A stretch of DNA of 64,000 nucleotides, taken from contig SCPD01000023.1 of assembly GCA_005502925.1 (NCBI GenBank), positions 33,524 to 97,523 on the forward strand, read 5' to 3'. This stretch comes from Rhizobiales bacterium Y(2018) (GTDB lineage Bacteria; Pseudomonadota; Alphaproteobacteria; Rhizobiales; Aestuariivirgaceae). A model generated the notes under the pieces. The model made no database searches. It was given only the letters and a program-made list of their open reading frames with translations, and was not told the origin of the DNA. Both the position numbers and the translations under genes were made by a program. Below are positions 37,365 through 45,576 of this stretch, piece after piece. How positions within the stretch are numbered: position 1 is the stretch's first letter; each line of letters opens with the position of its first letter.

Positions 37365-37424
37365 ACCAGATTAGCAAACCGGCACCGTGGAGAGGCTGGT
37401 TGCCATAACCGCAAGGGAGTACTC

Positions 37425-38504
37425 ATGACCACTCACAGACCGCGCTTTTCCGCCAAGCGCCGCTCGGTCCTCAAAGGGCTGGGCGCGCTCGGTCTCGGCC
37501 TCACCTTCCTGCCGCGCAATTCGCTGTCGGCGGAAGAGAAGAAGCTGAATTTCTACAACTGGGATACCTATATCGGCGAGACGACGCTCGCCGATTTCGA
37601 GAAGGCGAGCGGCATCGAGGTGAAGATGGATCTCTTCGCCGACAATGACGAGCTGTTTGCCAAGCTCAAGGCCGGCAATCCCGGCTATGACGTGATCTGT
37701 CCGACCAACGACAATCTCGAGCGCATGATCAAGGCCAATATGGTCGTGCCGCTCGATCATGCGAAGCTGCCGAGCTTCTCCAACATGGACCCGGTCTTCC
37801 AGGACGCGGCGTTCGATCCCGGCCGCAAATATTCGATCGCCTATCTATGGGGCACGGTCGGCGTCGGCTATCGCAAGAGCAAGGTCGAGGGCACGGTCGA
37901 CAGCTGGAAGGTGCTGTTCGAGGAGCCGAAATATGCCGGCCGCATCGCTCTTCTGGGCGACGCCAAGCTGGTGATCGGCTCGGCGCTCAAATATCTCGGC
38001 CATTCGCTCAACACGACCGATCCGGCCATTCTGAAGCAGGTGGAAGACCTGCTCATCGCCGGCAAGAAGAACGTCAAGGTCTATGCCGACGACAACGGCC
38101 AGGACCTGCTCGCCTCGGGCGATGTCGATCTCACCATGGAATATAATGGTGACATCCTGCAGGTGATGAAGGAAGACGACGACATTTCCTACGCGGTGCC
38201 GACCCAGGGCGGTGAGATGTGGCAGGACTGCCTCGCCATTCCGACCGGAGCGCCGCGGCCGGAAAACGCCCATGCCTTCATCAACTATATCATGGACCCC
38301 CAGGTCGAGGCGGCGATCGCCGACTTCGTCCAGTATGGCACGCCCAATGCCGCGGCCAAGAAGCTGATGAGCAAGGAATATACCGAGAATCCGGCGATCT
38401 TCCCGCCGCCCGAGGTCATCGCCAAATGCGAACCCGCCCTCTATCTGGGCGAGGACGCGACCAAGCTGCGTAGCGAAATCTGGACCCGCGTCCAGGCGGC
38501 CTGA
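37425..38504 (+). CDS. Spermidine/putrescine ABC transporter substrate-binding protein
   Basis: 359 aa, PotD/PotF family. The ATG at 37425 has an AAGGGAG site and leads into a signal with a twin-arginine-like KRRSVLKGLGALGLGL, then a cut near LSA-EEKKL. Polyamine-pocket landmarks are present: FYNWDTYIGE (36-45 region), DNDELFAKLKAGNPGYDVICPTNDN (split motif around 65-90), YLWGTVGVGYRKS and TMEYNGDILQV. First gene of a pot operon in order binding protein, permease, permease, ATPase, agmatinase. The next permease is separated by a terminator-like hairpin at 38527-38557. Confidence 0.93.
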   Translation: MTTHRPRFSAKRRSVLKGLGALGLGLTFLPRNSLSAEEKKLNFYNWDTYIGETTLADFEKASGIEVKMDLFADNDELFAKLKAGNPGYDVICPTNDNLERMIKANMVVPLDHAKLPSFSNMDPVFQDAAFDPGRKYSIAYLWGTVGVGYRKSKVEGTVDSWKVLFEEPKYAGRIALLGDAKLVIGSALKYLGHSLNTTDPAILKQVEDLLIAGKKNVKVYADDNGQDLLASGDVDLTMEYNGDILQVMKEDDDISYAVPTQGGEMWQDCLAIPTGAPRPENAHAFINYIMDPQVEAAIADFVQYGTPNAAAKKLMSKEYTENPAIFPPPEVIAKCEPALYLGEDATKLRSEIWTRVQAA

Positions 38505-38526
38505 CCGGCTGTGGTTAAATAGGGTG

Positions 38527-38566
38527 GACCGGAGATGGCATGTTGCCGTCTCCGGTCGTTTTGATC
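38527..38566 (+). terminator. Terminator-like hairpin between pot binding protein and permease genes
   Basis: GACCGGAGATGGCA (38527-38540) pairs with TGCCGTCTCCGGTC (38544-38557): 14 pairs including one G-U, 3-base loop, followed by GTTTTGATC. It has the shape of a rho-independent terminator and probably lets only part of transcription reach the permease genes. Confidence 0.7.
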
Positions 38567-38602
38567 TAGCATCAGCGGACCAGGGGCGGGAGGCGCTACA
38601 TC

Positions 38603-39457
38603 GTGGACAGTTGGAAGGTCAACCCGCGGGTTTTCTGGACTCTCTTCACACCCGGCACCTTCTGGCTCGTGCTCTTCTTCCTGATCCCGCTCGGCTGGCT
38701 GTTCCACGATTCCTTCAGCGACAAGATTTCGATCACCGAGACCCAATTTACGGGCACGCTCGCCAACTATATCCGCGCCTTCGACGCGGTCTATCTGACC
38801 ATCATCTGGAAGTCGGTGTGGATCAGCGCGGTGGCCACCGCGCTCTGCCTCCTGACCGCCTATCCGATCGCCTTCGGTATCTGTTTCGCGCCCGCCAAAT
38901 GGAAGCCCCTGCTGCTGCTTCTGGTGATCCTGCCCTTCTGGATCAACCTCCTGATCCGCACCTATGCGCTGATCGCCGTCTTCCGCACCCAGGGCTATCT
39001 CAATCTGGTGCTCGGCTGGGTCGGGCTCGGGCCCTATGAAATGCTCTACAATGACGGGGCCGTCATCGTCGGCCTCGTCTATGTGTACATGCCCTTCATG
39101 GTGCTGCCGCTCTATGCCACGATCGAGCGGCTTGACCGCTCCTTCCTCGAGGCGAGCCTCGATCTCGGCGGCTCGCAGGTCCAGACCTTCTTCAAGGTGA
39201 CCTTGCCCTTGACCATGCCCGGCATCGTCACCGGCATCATCCTGGTCTTCATCCCCTGCCTCGGCTCGTTCCTGACCCCCGCAATGCTCGGCGGCGCCAA
39301 TGCCATCATGATCGGCAATGTCATCGAGGACCAGTTCAAGGCCGCCAATGACTGGCCCTTCGGCTCGGCTTTGTCCTTCCTCCTGATGTATGTGACCTTC
39401 GGCGCGCTGGCTCTGCGTGCCTTCCTGGCGTCGCGCAGCAAGGGGGTCGACGTCTGA
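38603..39457 (+). CDS. Polyamine ABC transporter permease (PotB/PotH-like)
   Basis: 284 aa with about six membrane helices, starting at GTG 38603 behind a GGGAGG site. Typical segments: PGTFWLVLFFLIPLGWL (first helix, about 17-33), LPFWINLLIRTYA near 113 and the EAA loop EASLDLGGSQVQTFFKV near 185. It shares one base with the next permease (TGATG arrangement), so the pair is co-translated. With the binding protein, second permease and ATPase it forms a Pot-type importer. Confidence 0.93.
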   Translation: MDSWKVNPRVFWTLFTPGTFWLVLFFLIPLGWLFHDSFSDKISITETQFTGTLANYIRAFDAVYLTIIWKSVWISAVATALCLLTAYPIAFGICFAPAKWKPLLLLLVILPFWINLLIRTYALIAVFRTQGYLNLVLGWVGLGPYEMLYNDGAVIVGLVYVYMPFMVLPLYATIERLDRSFLEASLDLGGSQVQTFFKVTLPLTMPGIVTGIILVFIPCLGSFLTPAMLGGANAIMIGNVIEDQFKAANDWPFGSALSFLLMYVTFGALALRAFLASRSKGVDV

Positions 39458-40305
39458 TGGCGCAAACGCTCAAACCGGGCTCGGGCCCTCTCGATTACGG
39501 CAACCGGACGTGGCTGAAGATCCTGTTCGCGGCGATCTTCTTCGCCCTCTACGCGCCGATCTTCACGCTCATCGCCTTCTCCTTCAACACCGACAAGCGC
39601 GGCGTCGTCTGGCGCGGCTTCACGTTCGACAATTACGTCAAGGCCTGGAACAACGCCGATCTCCAGGAGGCGATGCTCAATTCCCTCACCATCGCCTTCA
39701 TCTCGACCATCATCGCGACCATTCTCGGTTCCATGGTGGCGCTGGTGCTGTGGCGCTTCCGCTTTCCCTTCAAGGCCGGTTATGAAGGGGTGATGTCGCT
39801 CCCGATCGTGATCCCCGAGATCTGCATGGGCGTGTCGCTGCTGCTCTTCTTCACCAATGCCGGCATGATGGCCTGGTCGGTGAGTTTCGTGTGGCCGTTC
39901 AACCTGATCAATATCATCATCGCCCATGTCGCCTTCTGCTTCCCCTTCGTGGCGATCGTGGTGCGCTCACGCCTTGTGGGCTTCAACCGCCAGCTCGAGG
40001 AGGCCTCCAAGGATCTGGGCGCCAGCGAATGGCAGACCTTCTGGAACGTGATCGTGCCGTTCATGATGCCGGGCCTCATCGCCGGTGCGCTGCTCGCCTT
40101 CACGCTGTCGCTCGACGACTTCGTCATCACCTATTTCACCTCAGGTCCCGAGACCGTGACATTCCCGGTCAAGGTCTATTCGCTGGTACGCCGCGGCGTA
40201 TCGCCGGAAATCAACGCCGCTTCGACCGCGCTCATCGTTATCACGGTCGTCGCCACCGTTCTCGCAATGAAGCTGCAAGCGCCCGACAAATCGGGCAAGG
40301 GTTAG
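39457..40305 (+). CDS. Polyamine ABC transporter permease (PotC/PotI-like)
   Basis: 282 aa inner-membrane permease. Helix 1 at about 25-45 (FAAIFFALYAPIFTLIAF), the PotC-like NTDKRGVVWRGFTFDNYVKAW region, EICMGVSLLLFF and the EAA loop EEASKDLGASEWQTFWNV near 182. The closing KLQAPDK tail is cytoplasmic. Start overlaps the previous gene by one base; the ATPase follows 4 bases after the stop. Confidence 0.93.
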   Translation: MAQTLKPGSGPLDYGNRTWLKILFAAIFFALYAPIFTLIAFSFNTDKRGVVWRGFTFDNYVKAWNNADLQEAMLNSLTIAFISTIIATILGSMVALVLWRFRFPFKAGYEGVMSLPIVIPEICMGVSLLLFFTNAGMMAWSVSFVWPFNLINIIIAHVAFCFPFVAIVVRSRLVGFNRQLEEASKDLGASEWQTFWNVIVPFMMPGLIAGALLAFTLSLDDFVITYFTSGPETVTFPVKVYSLVRRGVSPEINAASTALIVITVVATVLAMKLQAPDKSGKG

Positions 40306-40309
40306 GACC

Positions 40310-41398
40310 ATGGCAGACGCAATCGTATCGCTTCGCAATGTGACCAAGACGTTTCCCGGCGGCGTCAAGGCCGTCGACAATGTCTCCTTCGACATCGCTC
40401 AGAACGAGTTCTTTGCGCTGCTCGGCCCTTCGGGCTGCGGCAAGACCACGCTGCTGCGCATGATCTCCGGTCTCGAGACGCCGACCTCGGGCCAGATCAT
40501 CATCGGCGGCGAGGACATGGCGTTGACGCCGCCCAACAAACGCCCGACCAATATGGTGTTCCAGTCCTATGCCGTCTTTCCGCATATGACGGTGGCCGAC
40601 AATGTCGCCTATGGCCTGAAGGTGACCGGCGTTCCGGCGGACGAGACGAAGCGGCGCGTAGCCGAGGCGCTGGAAATGGTGAAGCTCACCCATCTGGCGC
40701 AGCGCAAGCCCGACCAGATGTCGGGCGGCCAGCGCCAGCGCGTGGCACTCGCCCGCGCTCTGGTGAAGCGGCCGAAGGTGCTCCTCCTCGACGAGCCGCT
40801 CTCGGCGCTCGACGCCAAACTGCGCGACGAGATGCGCCTCGAGCTGACCCGGCTCCAGGAGAATGTCGGCATCACCTTCATCATTGTGACGCATGACCAG
40901 GACGAGGCGCTCTCGATGGCGAGCCGCATCGCGGTGATGGACAAGGGCGCGGTGCAGCAGATCGCCACGCCGTCCGAGCTTTATGAGCAGCCGACCAGCC
41001 GCTTCATCGCCGACTTCATCGGCAAGGTAAATCTGATCAATGCCAGGGTCGTGTCATCCTCTGCCAGCAAGGTCGTGTGCGACGCCAAGGGACTGGGTCG
41101 GATCGAGCTGCCGCATGAAGGCCCGGCCCAGGGCGATATCGCCATCGCGGTGCGCCCCGAGAAGCTGAAGATCTCCGAGGCCCAGCCGAAGGGAGCATCG
41201 GCCATCGCGACCGAGGGGAAGGTGCGCGATGTTGCATATTTCGGCGATACCAGCCATGTAGTTGTGCGCTGCAAGGACGACCTCGAGCTCGCCGTCAATG
41301 TGCAGAACGACAAACGCGCCGGCGGCGCCGGCGTCGAGCGCGGCCAGCAGGTCTGGATCCATTGGGCGCCCGAAGACACCCTCGTTTTGACGGAGTAG
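40310..41398 (+). CDS. Polyamine ABC transporter ATP-binding protein (PotA/PotG-like)
   Basis: 362 aa. Walker A GPSGCGKT (39-46), Q-loop FQSYAVFPHM near 84, signature MSGGQRQR near 139, Walker B LLLDEPLSALD and H-loop VTHDQDEAL; from about residue 240 a C-terminal TOBE-type regulatory domain (AVRPEKLKISEAQ). This is the usual MalK/PotA architecture. It energises the two adjacent permeases and is followed by agmatinase 4 bases later, so uptake and breakdown of polyamine/agmatine are made together. Confidence 0.94.
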   Translation: MADAIVSLRNVTKTFPGGVKAVDNVSFDIAQNEFFALLGPSGCGKTTLLRMISGLETPTSGQIIIGGEDMALTPPNKRPTNMVFQSYAVFPHMTVADNVAYGLKVTGVPADETKRRVAEALEMVKLTHLAQRKPDQMSGGQRQRVALARALVKRPKVLLLDEPLSALDAKLRDEMRLELTRLQENVGITFIIVTHDQDEALSMASRIAVMDKGAVQQIATPSELYEQPTSRFIADFIGKVNLINARVVSSSASKVVCDAKGLGRIELPHEGPAQGDIAIAVRPEKLKISEAQPKGASAIATEGKVRDVAYFGDTSHVVVRCKDDLELAVNVQNDKRAGGAGVERGQQVWIHWAPEDTLVLTE

Positions 41399-41402
41399 GA
41401 TT

Positions 41403-42398
41403 TTGACGCTGGAAATCTCGAAGCTGACCTCGATCCCGGGGGACAGCGCTTTTCGCCGTAAGAACCTCAAAGGCACCGAGCTCGAGGCGACCTATGCCGG
41501 CGCGCTTTCTTACATGCGGCGCAAATATTCGCGTGACCTCAAAGGGGTCGACATCGCCGTCACCGGCATCCCCTTCGACCAGGCGGTGAGCAATCGCCCG
41601 GGCACGCGCTTCGGGCCCGAGGCGATCCGCAAGGCGTCCGTCGAACATGCCTGGGGGCCGTACTGGCCGTGGATGTTCGATCCTTTCGACACGCTGGCGG
41701 TGGTCGATTATGGCGACTGCTTCTACGACTGGGGCCGCAAGGACTTGGCGCCGGACGCGATCATGCAGCATGCGCTGTCGGTGATCGAGCAGGGGACCGA
41801 GCTCGTGTCCCTCGGTGGCGATCACTTCGTCACCTATCCGCTGCTTAAAGCCCATGCCAAGGTGCACGGGCCCCTGGCGCTCGTCCATTTCGACGCCCAT
41901 CGCGATGTCGAGCCCGATGACGGCGACCGCATCGATCATGGCACGATGTTCAACTACGCGGTCCGGGAAGGCATCATCGATCCGAAGAAGTCGATCCAGA
42001 TCGGCATCCGCACCACCTTCCATGGCGAGCAGACCTTCGGCTTCAAGATCCTCTATTCCGACCAGGTGCATGAGATGAGCGCGGCCGAGGTTGCGGCCGA
42101 AGTCGCCAGGACGGCCGGCAAGCAGAAGGCCTATCTCACTTTCGATATCGACTGTCTCGACCCGGCCTTTGCGCCGGGAACCGGCACGCCGGTTCCGGGC
42201 GGGCTTTCCTCGCATCAGGCGCTGTCGATCATCCGTAAGCTCAAGGATGTGAATTTCGTCGGCATGGATCTGGTCGAGGTATCGCCGCCTTATGACCACG
42301 CCGAGATTACCGCGCTCGCCGGCGCCACGATCGTGCTCGATTATCTCTGCCTCAGGGCCTGGCAGAAGGGCGCCCGCGGCGAGCCGCTGCCGGAGTAA
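41403..42398 (+). CDS. speB: Agmatinase (ureohydrolase family)
   Basis: 331 aa from TTG 41403, placed by the AGGA site just upstream and the 4-base distance to the ATPase stop. The binuclear Mn site is complete: His141 in GGDHF, Asp164/His166/Asp168 in DAHRD, Asp248 and Asp250 in DIDCLDP. The PGTRFGPEAIR motif near 66 also fits. It hydrolyses agmatine to putrescine and urea, which the upstream SpuC-like aminotransferase could then use. Guanidinobutyrase or another guanidino-ureohydrolase is the main alternative. Last gene of the pot operon. Confidence 0.88.
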   Translation: MTLEISKLTSIPGDSAFRRKNLKGTELEATYAGALSYMRRKYSRDLKGVDIAVTGIPFDQAVSNRPGTRFGPEAIRKASVEHAWGPYWPWMFDPFDTLAVVDYGDCFYDWGRKDLAPDAIMQHALSVIEQGTELVSLGGDHFVTYPLLKAHAKVHGPLALVHFDAHRDVEPDDGDRIDHGTMFNYAVREGIIDPKKSIQIGIRTTFHGEQTFGFKILYSDQVHEMSAAEVAAEVARTAGKQKAYLTFDIDCLDPAFAPGTGTPVPGGLSSHQALSIIRKLKDVNFVGMDLVEVSPPYDHAEITALAGATIVLDYLCLRAWQKGARGEPLPE

Positions 42399-42416
42399 GG
42401 AACCCACGGCGTTTCC

Positions 42417-42456
42417 GATCGTTTCCTCACAGACTGTAATTCTGTGAGGAACGATC
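42417..42456 (+). promoter_or_regulatory. 16-bp hairpin burying the ribosome site of the DUF3008-type gene
   Basis: GATCGTTTCCTCACAGA (42417-42433) pairs with TCTGTGAGGAACGATC (42441-42456): 16 pairs with one bulged T and a 7-base loop. The right arm contains the GAGGA ribosome site and ends at the base before the ATG, so translation would require the stem to open (RNA thermometer, riboregulator, or processing). Alternatively it acts as a terminator for the pot operon. Confidence 0.7.
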
Positions 42457-42642
42457 ATGCCTGCCAAATCGAAAGCTCAGCAGAAGGCCGCCGGCGCGGC
42501 GCTCGCCGCCAAGCGTGGCGAGGTTGCCAAAAGCGAGCTCAAAGGTGCGTCCCGCGAGATGTATGACTCGATGAGCGAGACGCAACTCGAGGAATTCGCC
42601 GAAACGAAGCGTAAAGGCCTGCCCGAGCACAAGCACTCGTAA
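42457..42642 (+). CDS. Small DUF3008-type protein
   Basis: 61 aa, basic and hydrophilic. It begins MPAKSKAQQKAAGAALAAKR and contains GASREMYDSMSE and ETKRKGLPEHK, a pattern I recognise as the small DUF3008 family common in rhizobia and other alphaproteobacteria; no biochemical function is known. No signal or membrane helix. Follows agmatinase by 58 bases, but the strong hairpin in between suggests separate control. Members are often listed among stress-responsive small proteins, which I cannot verify here. Confidence 0.82.
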   Translation: MPAKSKAQQKAAGAALAAKRGEVAKSELKGASREMYDSMSETQLEEFAETKRKGLPEHKHS

Positions 42643-42656
42643 GCAGGCTGGCGAGG

Positions 42657-43151
42657 TTATTTCAGCACGCCGCCGATAGCTTCGACGCCTGCCTTGGCAC
42701 AGACTTCGTCGATTTTTCCCGAAGGCGCGCCGCCGACGCCAATGCCGCCCACCAGCGCATCACCGATGCGGATCGGCAGTCCGCCGGCGAGGATCACCAT
42801 GCGGGAATCCATGTCGCGCAGGCCCTCAACGTCACCATTCGCCTTGATGAAGTCGGCGAGGCCGGTCGTGTCACGTCCCATGCTGGCGGAGGTGAACGCT
42901 TTTCCGGTTGCGCTGGCGACGGTGTGGGGGCCGGAACCGTCAGCCTTGAGCAGGATCTTGGTGGCGCCGCTGCGTTCGACGATCGCGACGCTCACTTTCT
43001 GGCCATCGGCCTGGCATTTTTCGAGCGCGGCCGTGGCCGCTTTCAGCGCCATGTCGAGCGGAAGATAAGGAGCCGTCGGCAGTTCTGCAGCCCCTATCTT
43101 GAGCGGCATGAAAGTGAACAGCGCGAAAGCAAGTATCGGTCTGGTCAGCAT
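42657..43151 (-). CDS. Exported GlcG/HbpS-family heme-binding-like protein
   Basis: 164 aa from the ATG at 43151, which has an AAGGA site 8 bases upstream and gives a signal peptide (RPILAFALFTFMPLKIGAAE). Family features: MALKAATAALEKCQADGQKVSVAIVE, then a central GKAFTSASMGRDT and the C-terminal glycine-rich GGLPIRIGDALVGGIGVGGAPSG (quoted in parts) typical of GlcG/HbpS. The family includes heme-binding sensor partners and proteins beside oxidative catabolic genes; function is otherwise unclear. It follows the amidohydrolase by 13 bases, probably in one operon. Confidence 0.87.
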   Translation of the reverse strand: MLTRPILAFALFTFMPLKIGAAELPTAPYLPLDMALKAATAALEKCQADGQKVSVAIVERSGATKILLKADGSGPHTVASATGKAFTSASMGRDTTGLADFIKANGDVEGLRDMDSRMVILAGGLPIRIGDALVGGIGVGGAPSGKIDEVCAKAGVEAIGGVLK

Positions 43152-43164
43152 GGATAGTATCCTT

Positions 43165-44649
43165 CTATGAAGCTGCACCTGAGATGACAGGATAGGCGCT
43201 TGAAAAGATTTCCGACACCGGCGGATGGCCGTAGGTGCGCTCGGGATAACGCCCGATCAGGCCTTCGAACTGCTTCTGCGCGCGCTCCGCGTCGGCGGCG
43301 AAATCCATGCCTGGGATTTCGCGATCTTCCATGACGAAGCGGCCGTCGATGATGACGCTGCGTACATCGCGGCCGGTGGCGCTGATCAGGAGCGTTTGGA
43401 TCGGGTCGATCACCTGGCCGATATCGGGGCTCGCCAGATCCCAGACGACGATGTCGGCGCGACATCCAGGCGCCAGCCGCCCGATATCGGGGCGCCCCAG
43501 CGCCTCGGCGCCGCCGAGCGTCGCGGCGTCGAAATAATGCTCGGCCCGGCAGGACGTGACGCTCCGATCCATGAGCCTTGAGACGAGCAGGCCGACCTGC
43601 AGATTGAGCAGCATGTCGGGTGGTGACGTGTCGGTGCCGAGTCCCATGCGCAGGCCCAGAGCGCGATAACGGGTGAAGCTTTCGAGCCCGTCGCCGAAGC
43701 GCGCCGACACGAGCGGACAATGGACGAGGGCGGCGCCCGCCTCGCGCACCAGATCGAGGTCGCGGCCGGGGCCCGGAATATGGCGCGACGGGCTGACGAA
43801 GATACCGTGCGGCAGCAAAGTGCGCTCCGACATGAAGCCGAGGCTCGCCAGCCATTCGATTGAAGTCTTGTCATGGAGGCGGCGCACGGTGTCGCGCTCG
43901 AACTCACCTTGCGCGCAATGAAGCCGGACCGGCACGTCGAGATCGTTGCCCGCGGCGGCGGTGCGCTCGAGCAGGCGCGCCGTACAGGTTTCGATCCGGT
44001 CGGGCGCCAGCATGGTGCGGACAAGGCCCTCAGCCTTGCCCTCGAAGGTCTTGCAGAACTGGATCGCGTCCTCGAGGCCCTTGAGCCCGCGCTCCTCATC
44101 GAAATGGAGCTCGAAATGCTCCGGCGCCACGACATAGGGATTGCCGGTCCGATAGGCCGGACCGAGATAGACTCTGAGGCCCAATTCCTCCGCCGCCTGG
44201 GCGGCGCCGGCAAATTCATGCGTGGTCTCGCCCCATTCGCGATAATAAAGCGATGCGATCGGCAACGCGGTGGTGATGCCATTGCGGATGAGGCGGGCGA
44301 AGGCGTGGCGCTTCTGGAAGACGAGCTCCTCCGGCGAATACATTTCATACGGGCCGGCATCCATATAGGTCTTGGGCCAGGTCCGACCCTTGCGCCAGGA
44401 CGGGTGATTGTCGAAAGCGAGAATGGTCGTGTCGAGATCGGAGAGCGCGTCGAGATCGATGAAGCCTGGGGCGAGCAAAGCGCGGCCATAGTCACGCCTC
44501 TGGGCGACCTCGCCGGAAAAGCCATGGCCCACGAAGACGATCGCGCCGTTCTCGAAGACCACTTCGCCCTTGCGATAAAGCACGTGATGGCCGTCGACAT
44601 GTCCGACGACCCAATCGGCGGTCAAAAGGGTTCTTCCGTGATTGCGCAT
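43165..44649 (-). CDS. Amidohydrolase-fold (chlorohydrolase-like) protein with altered metal motif
   Basis: 494 aa from the ATG at 44649 (MRNHGRTLL). The TIM-barrel amidohydrolase pattern is clear: PGFIDLDALSDLD where the family normally has a His-X-His pair, LHCAQGEFE near 264, LLPHGIFVSP near 300, GLGTDTSPPD near 364 and a C-terminal composite beta domain (GCRADIVVWDLAS). The first two metal His are replaced by Asp-Leu-Asp, so the metal site or reaction is probably unusual. Relatives deaminate or dechlorinate purines, triazines and similar N-heterocycles. Lies between flavin reductase (20 bases upstream) and the GlcG-like gene. Confidence 0.82.
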   Translation of the reverse strand: MRNHGRTLLTADWVVGHVDGHHVLYRKGEVVFENGAIVFVGHGFSGEVAQRRDYGRALLAPGFIDLDALSDLDTTILAFDNHPSWRKGRTWPKTYMDAGPYEMYSPEELVFQKRHAFARLIRNGITTALPIASLYYREWGETTHEFAGAAQAAEELGLRVYLGPAYRTGNPYVVAPEHFELHFDEERGLKGLEDAIQFCKTFEGKAEGLVRTMLAPDRIETCTARLLERTAAAGNDLDVPVRLHCAQGEFERDTVRRLHDKTSIEWLASLGFMSERTLLPHGIFVSPSRHIPGPGRDLDLVREAGAALVHCPLVSARFGDGLESFTRYRALGLRMGLGTDTSPPDMLLNLQVGLLVSRLMDRSVTSCRAEHYFDAATLGGAEALGRPDIGRLAPGCRADIVVWDLASPDIGQVIDPIQTLLISATGRDVRSVIIDGRFVMEDREIPGMDFAADAERAQKQFEGLIGRYPERTYGHPPVSEIFSSAYPVISGAAS

Positions 44650-44669
44650 AGTATTATTCCCAGGCTTGT

Positions 44670-45347
44670 TCAGTTCGATGAGGCTTTGCGCAAACCACCC
44701 GAGGCGGCGCGTTTGACATCTTCCCATTCGGAGACGGTCATGGTCGGAAGGTCGAAATAGTCGCGGGTGCGCGCATAGCCATGTCCGCCCATGCGCCCGA
44801 TCGCATCGAGACCGTAAGGGTCGATATGGAGGCGGTCATTGACGAGGGGCGAATGAATATGGGCCGCCAGCACCTCGCCGAGCACGATCTGGCGCGAGGC
44901 GCCGATTTCGAGCGTCACATGCTGCCGGCATTCGAAGGCGACGGGCGATTCGGCGATGCGCGGGCTCGCGACCTTGTCGCCGGCGACCGCGGTGAGGCCG
45001 GCTTCGCGCAATTCATCGATGCCAGGCTCGAAGGGCACGGCGCAGACATTCATTGCTTCAAGAATGCTGTCGGAGACGATGTTGACGGTGAACACGCCGG
45101 TGGTGCGGATATTGCGCGACGTGTCCTTGAAGGCGAGGTCCTGGTGCCGGTTCTCGACGCCGAGCGCCAGAATTGCGGGCTCGGCGGAGAGGCAGTTGAA
45201 GAAGCTGAAAGGCGCGGCATTGGCCCGTCCTTGCGTGTCCACCGTCGTCACCAGCGCGATCGGGCGCGGCACCACGGCGCCGATCAGCAGCTTGTATTTC
45301 TCCCGTTCCGACAAAGTGCCGAAATCGAAGCTGGTATTACCGCTCAT
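44670..45347 (-). CDS. Flavin reductase-like FMN-binding split-barrel protein
   Basis: 225 aa, DIM6/NTAB flavin-reductase family. Visible: LLIGAVVPRPIALVTTVD near 21, NAAPFSFFNCLSAEPAILALGV near 43 and KDTSRNIRTTGVFTVNIVS, the FMN-binding core. Usually supplies reduced flavin to a partner monooxygenase or acts as an oxidoreductase. No monooxygenase is adjacent, but it starts an operon with the atypical amidohydrolase and GlcG-like protein, so a ring-opening or oxidative catabolic role is plausible (inference). Confidence 0.87.
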   Translation of the reverse strand: MSGNTSFDFGTLSEREKYKLLIGAVVPRPIALVTTVDTQGRANAAPFSFFNCLSAEPAILALGVENRHQDLAFKDTSRNIRTTGVFTVNIVSDSILEAMNVCAVPFEPGIDELREAGLTAVAGDKVASPRIAESPVAFECRQHVTLEIGASRQIVLGEVLAAHIHSPLVNDRLHIDPYGLDAIGRMGGHGYARTRDYFDLPTMTVSEWEDVKRAASGGLRKASSN

Positions 45348-45380
45348 GGCTGATGCATCCCAGATCTGATGATAGTTTTC

Positions 45381-45429
45381 CCTTCTCCCGCTTGCGGGAG
45401 AAGGTGGCCGAAGGCCGGATGAGGGTGTT
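45381..45429. repeat. Rhizobial intergenic palindromic repeat, copy A
   Basis: CCTTCTCCCGC/GCGGGAGAAGG hairpin (45381-45404), then a small GGCC-GAA-GGCC hairpin and GGATGAGGGTGTT. Same unit as 45503-45554 in opposite orientation. I recognise this sequence type from many Rhizobiales genomes. Confidence 0.85.
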
Positions 45430-45502
45430 CTCTCAGCCTCCGCAATGCCGCGAGCGAGGCCTTTCCTTCTTGTTCTATTGGAGAGCTGTGATGCGCTGAA
45501 CC

Positions 45503-45554
45503 AACACCCTCATCCGCCCTATCGGGCACCTTCTCCCGCAAGCGGGAGAAGGGG
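45503..45554. repeat. Rhizobial intergenic palindromic repeat, copy B (inverted)
   Basis: AACACCCTCATCCG, a GCCC-TAT-CGGGC mini-hairpin and CCTTCTCCCGC/GCGGGAGAAGG. Compared with copy A the mini-hairpin stem differs on both arms yet stays paired. The two copies enclose 73 bases at the 3' end of the gntR gene, upstream of the flavin reductase. Confidence 0.85.
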
Positions 45555-45576
45555 AAATGAGGGAGAGGAAAGCGCT

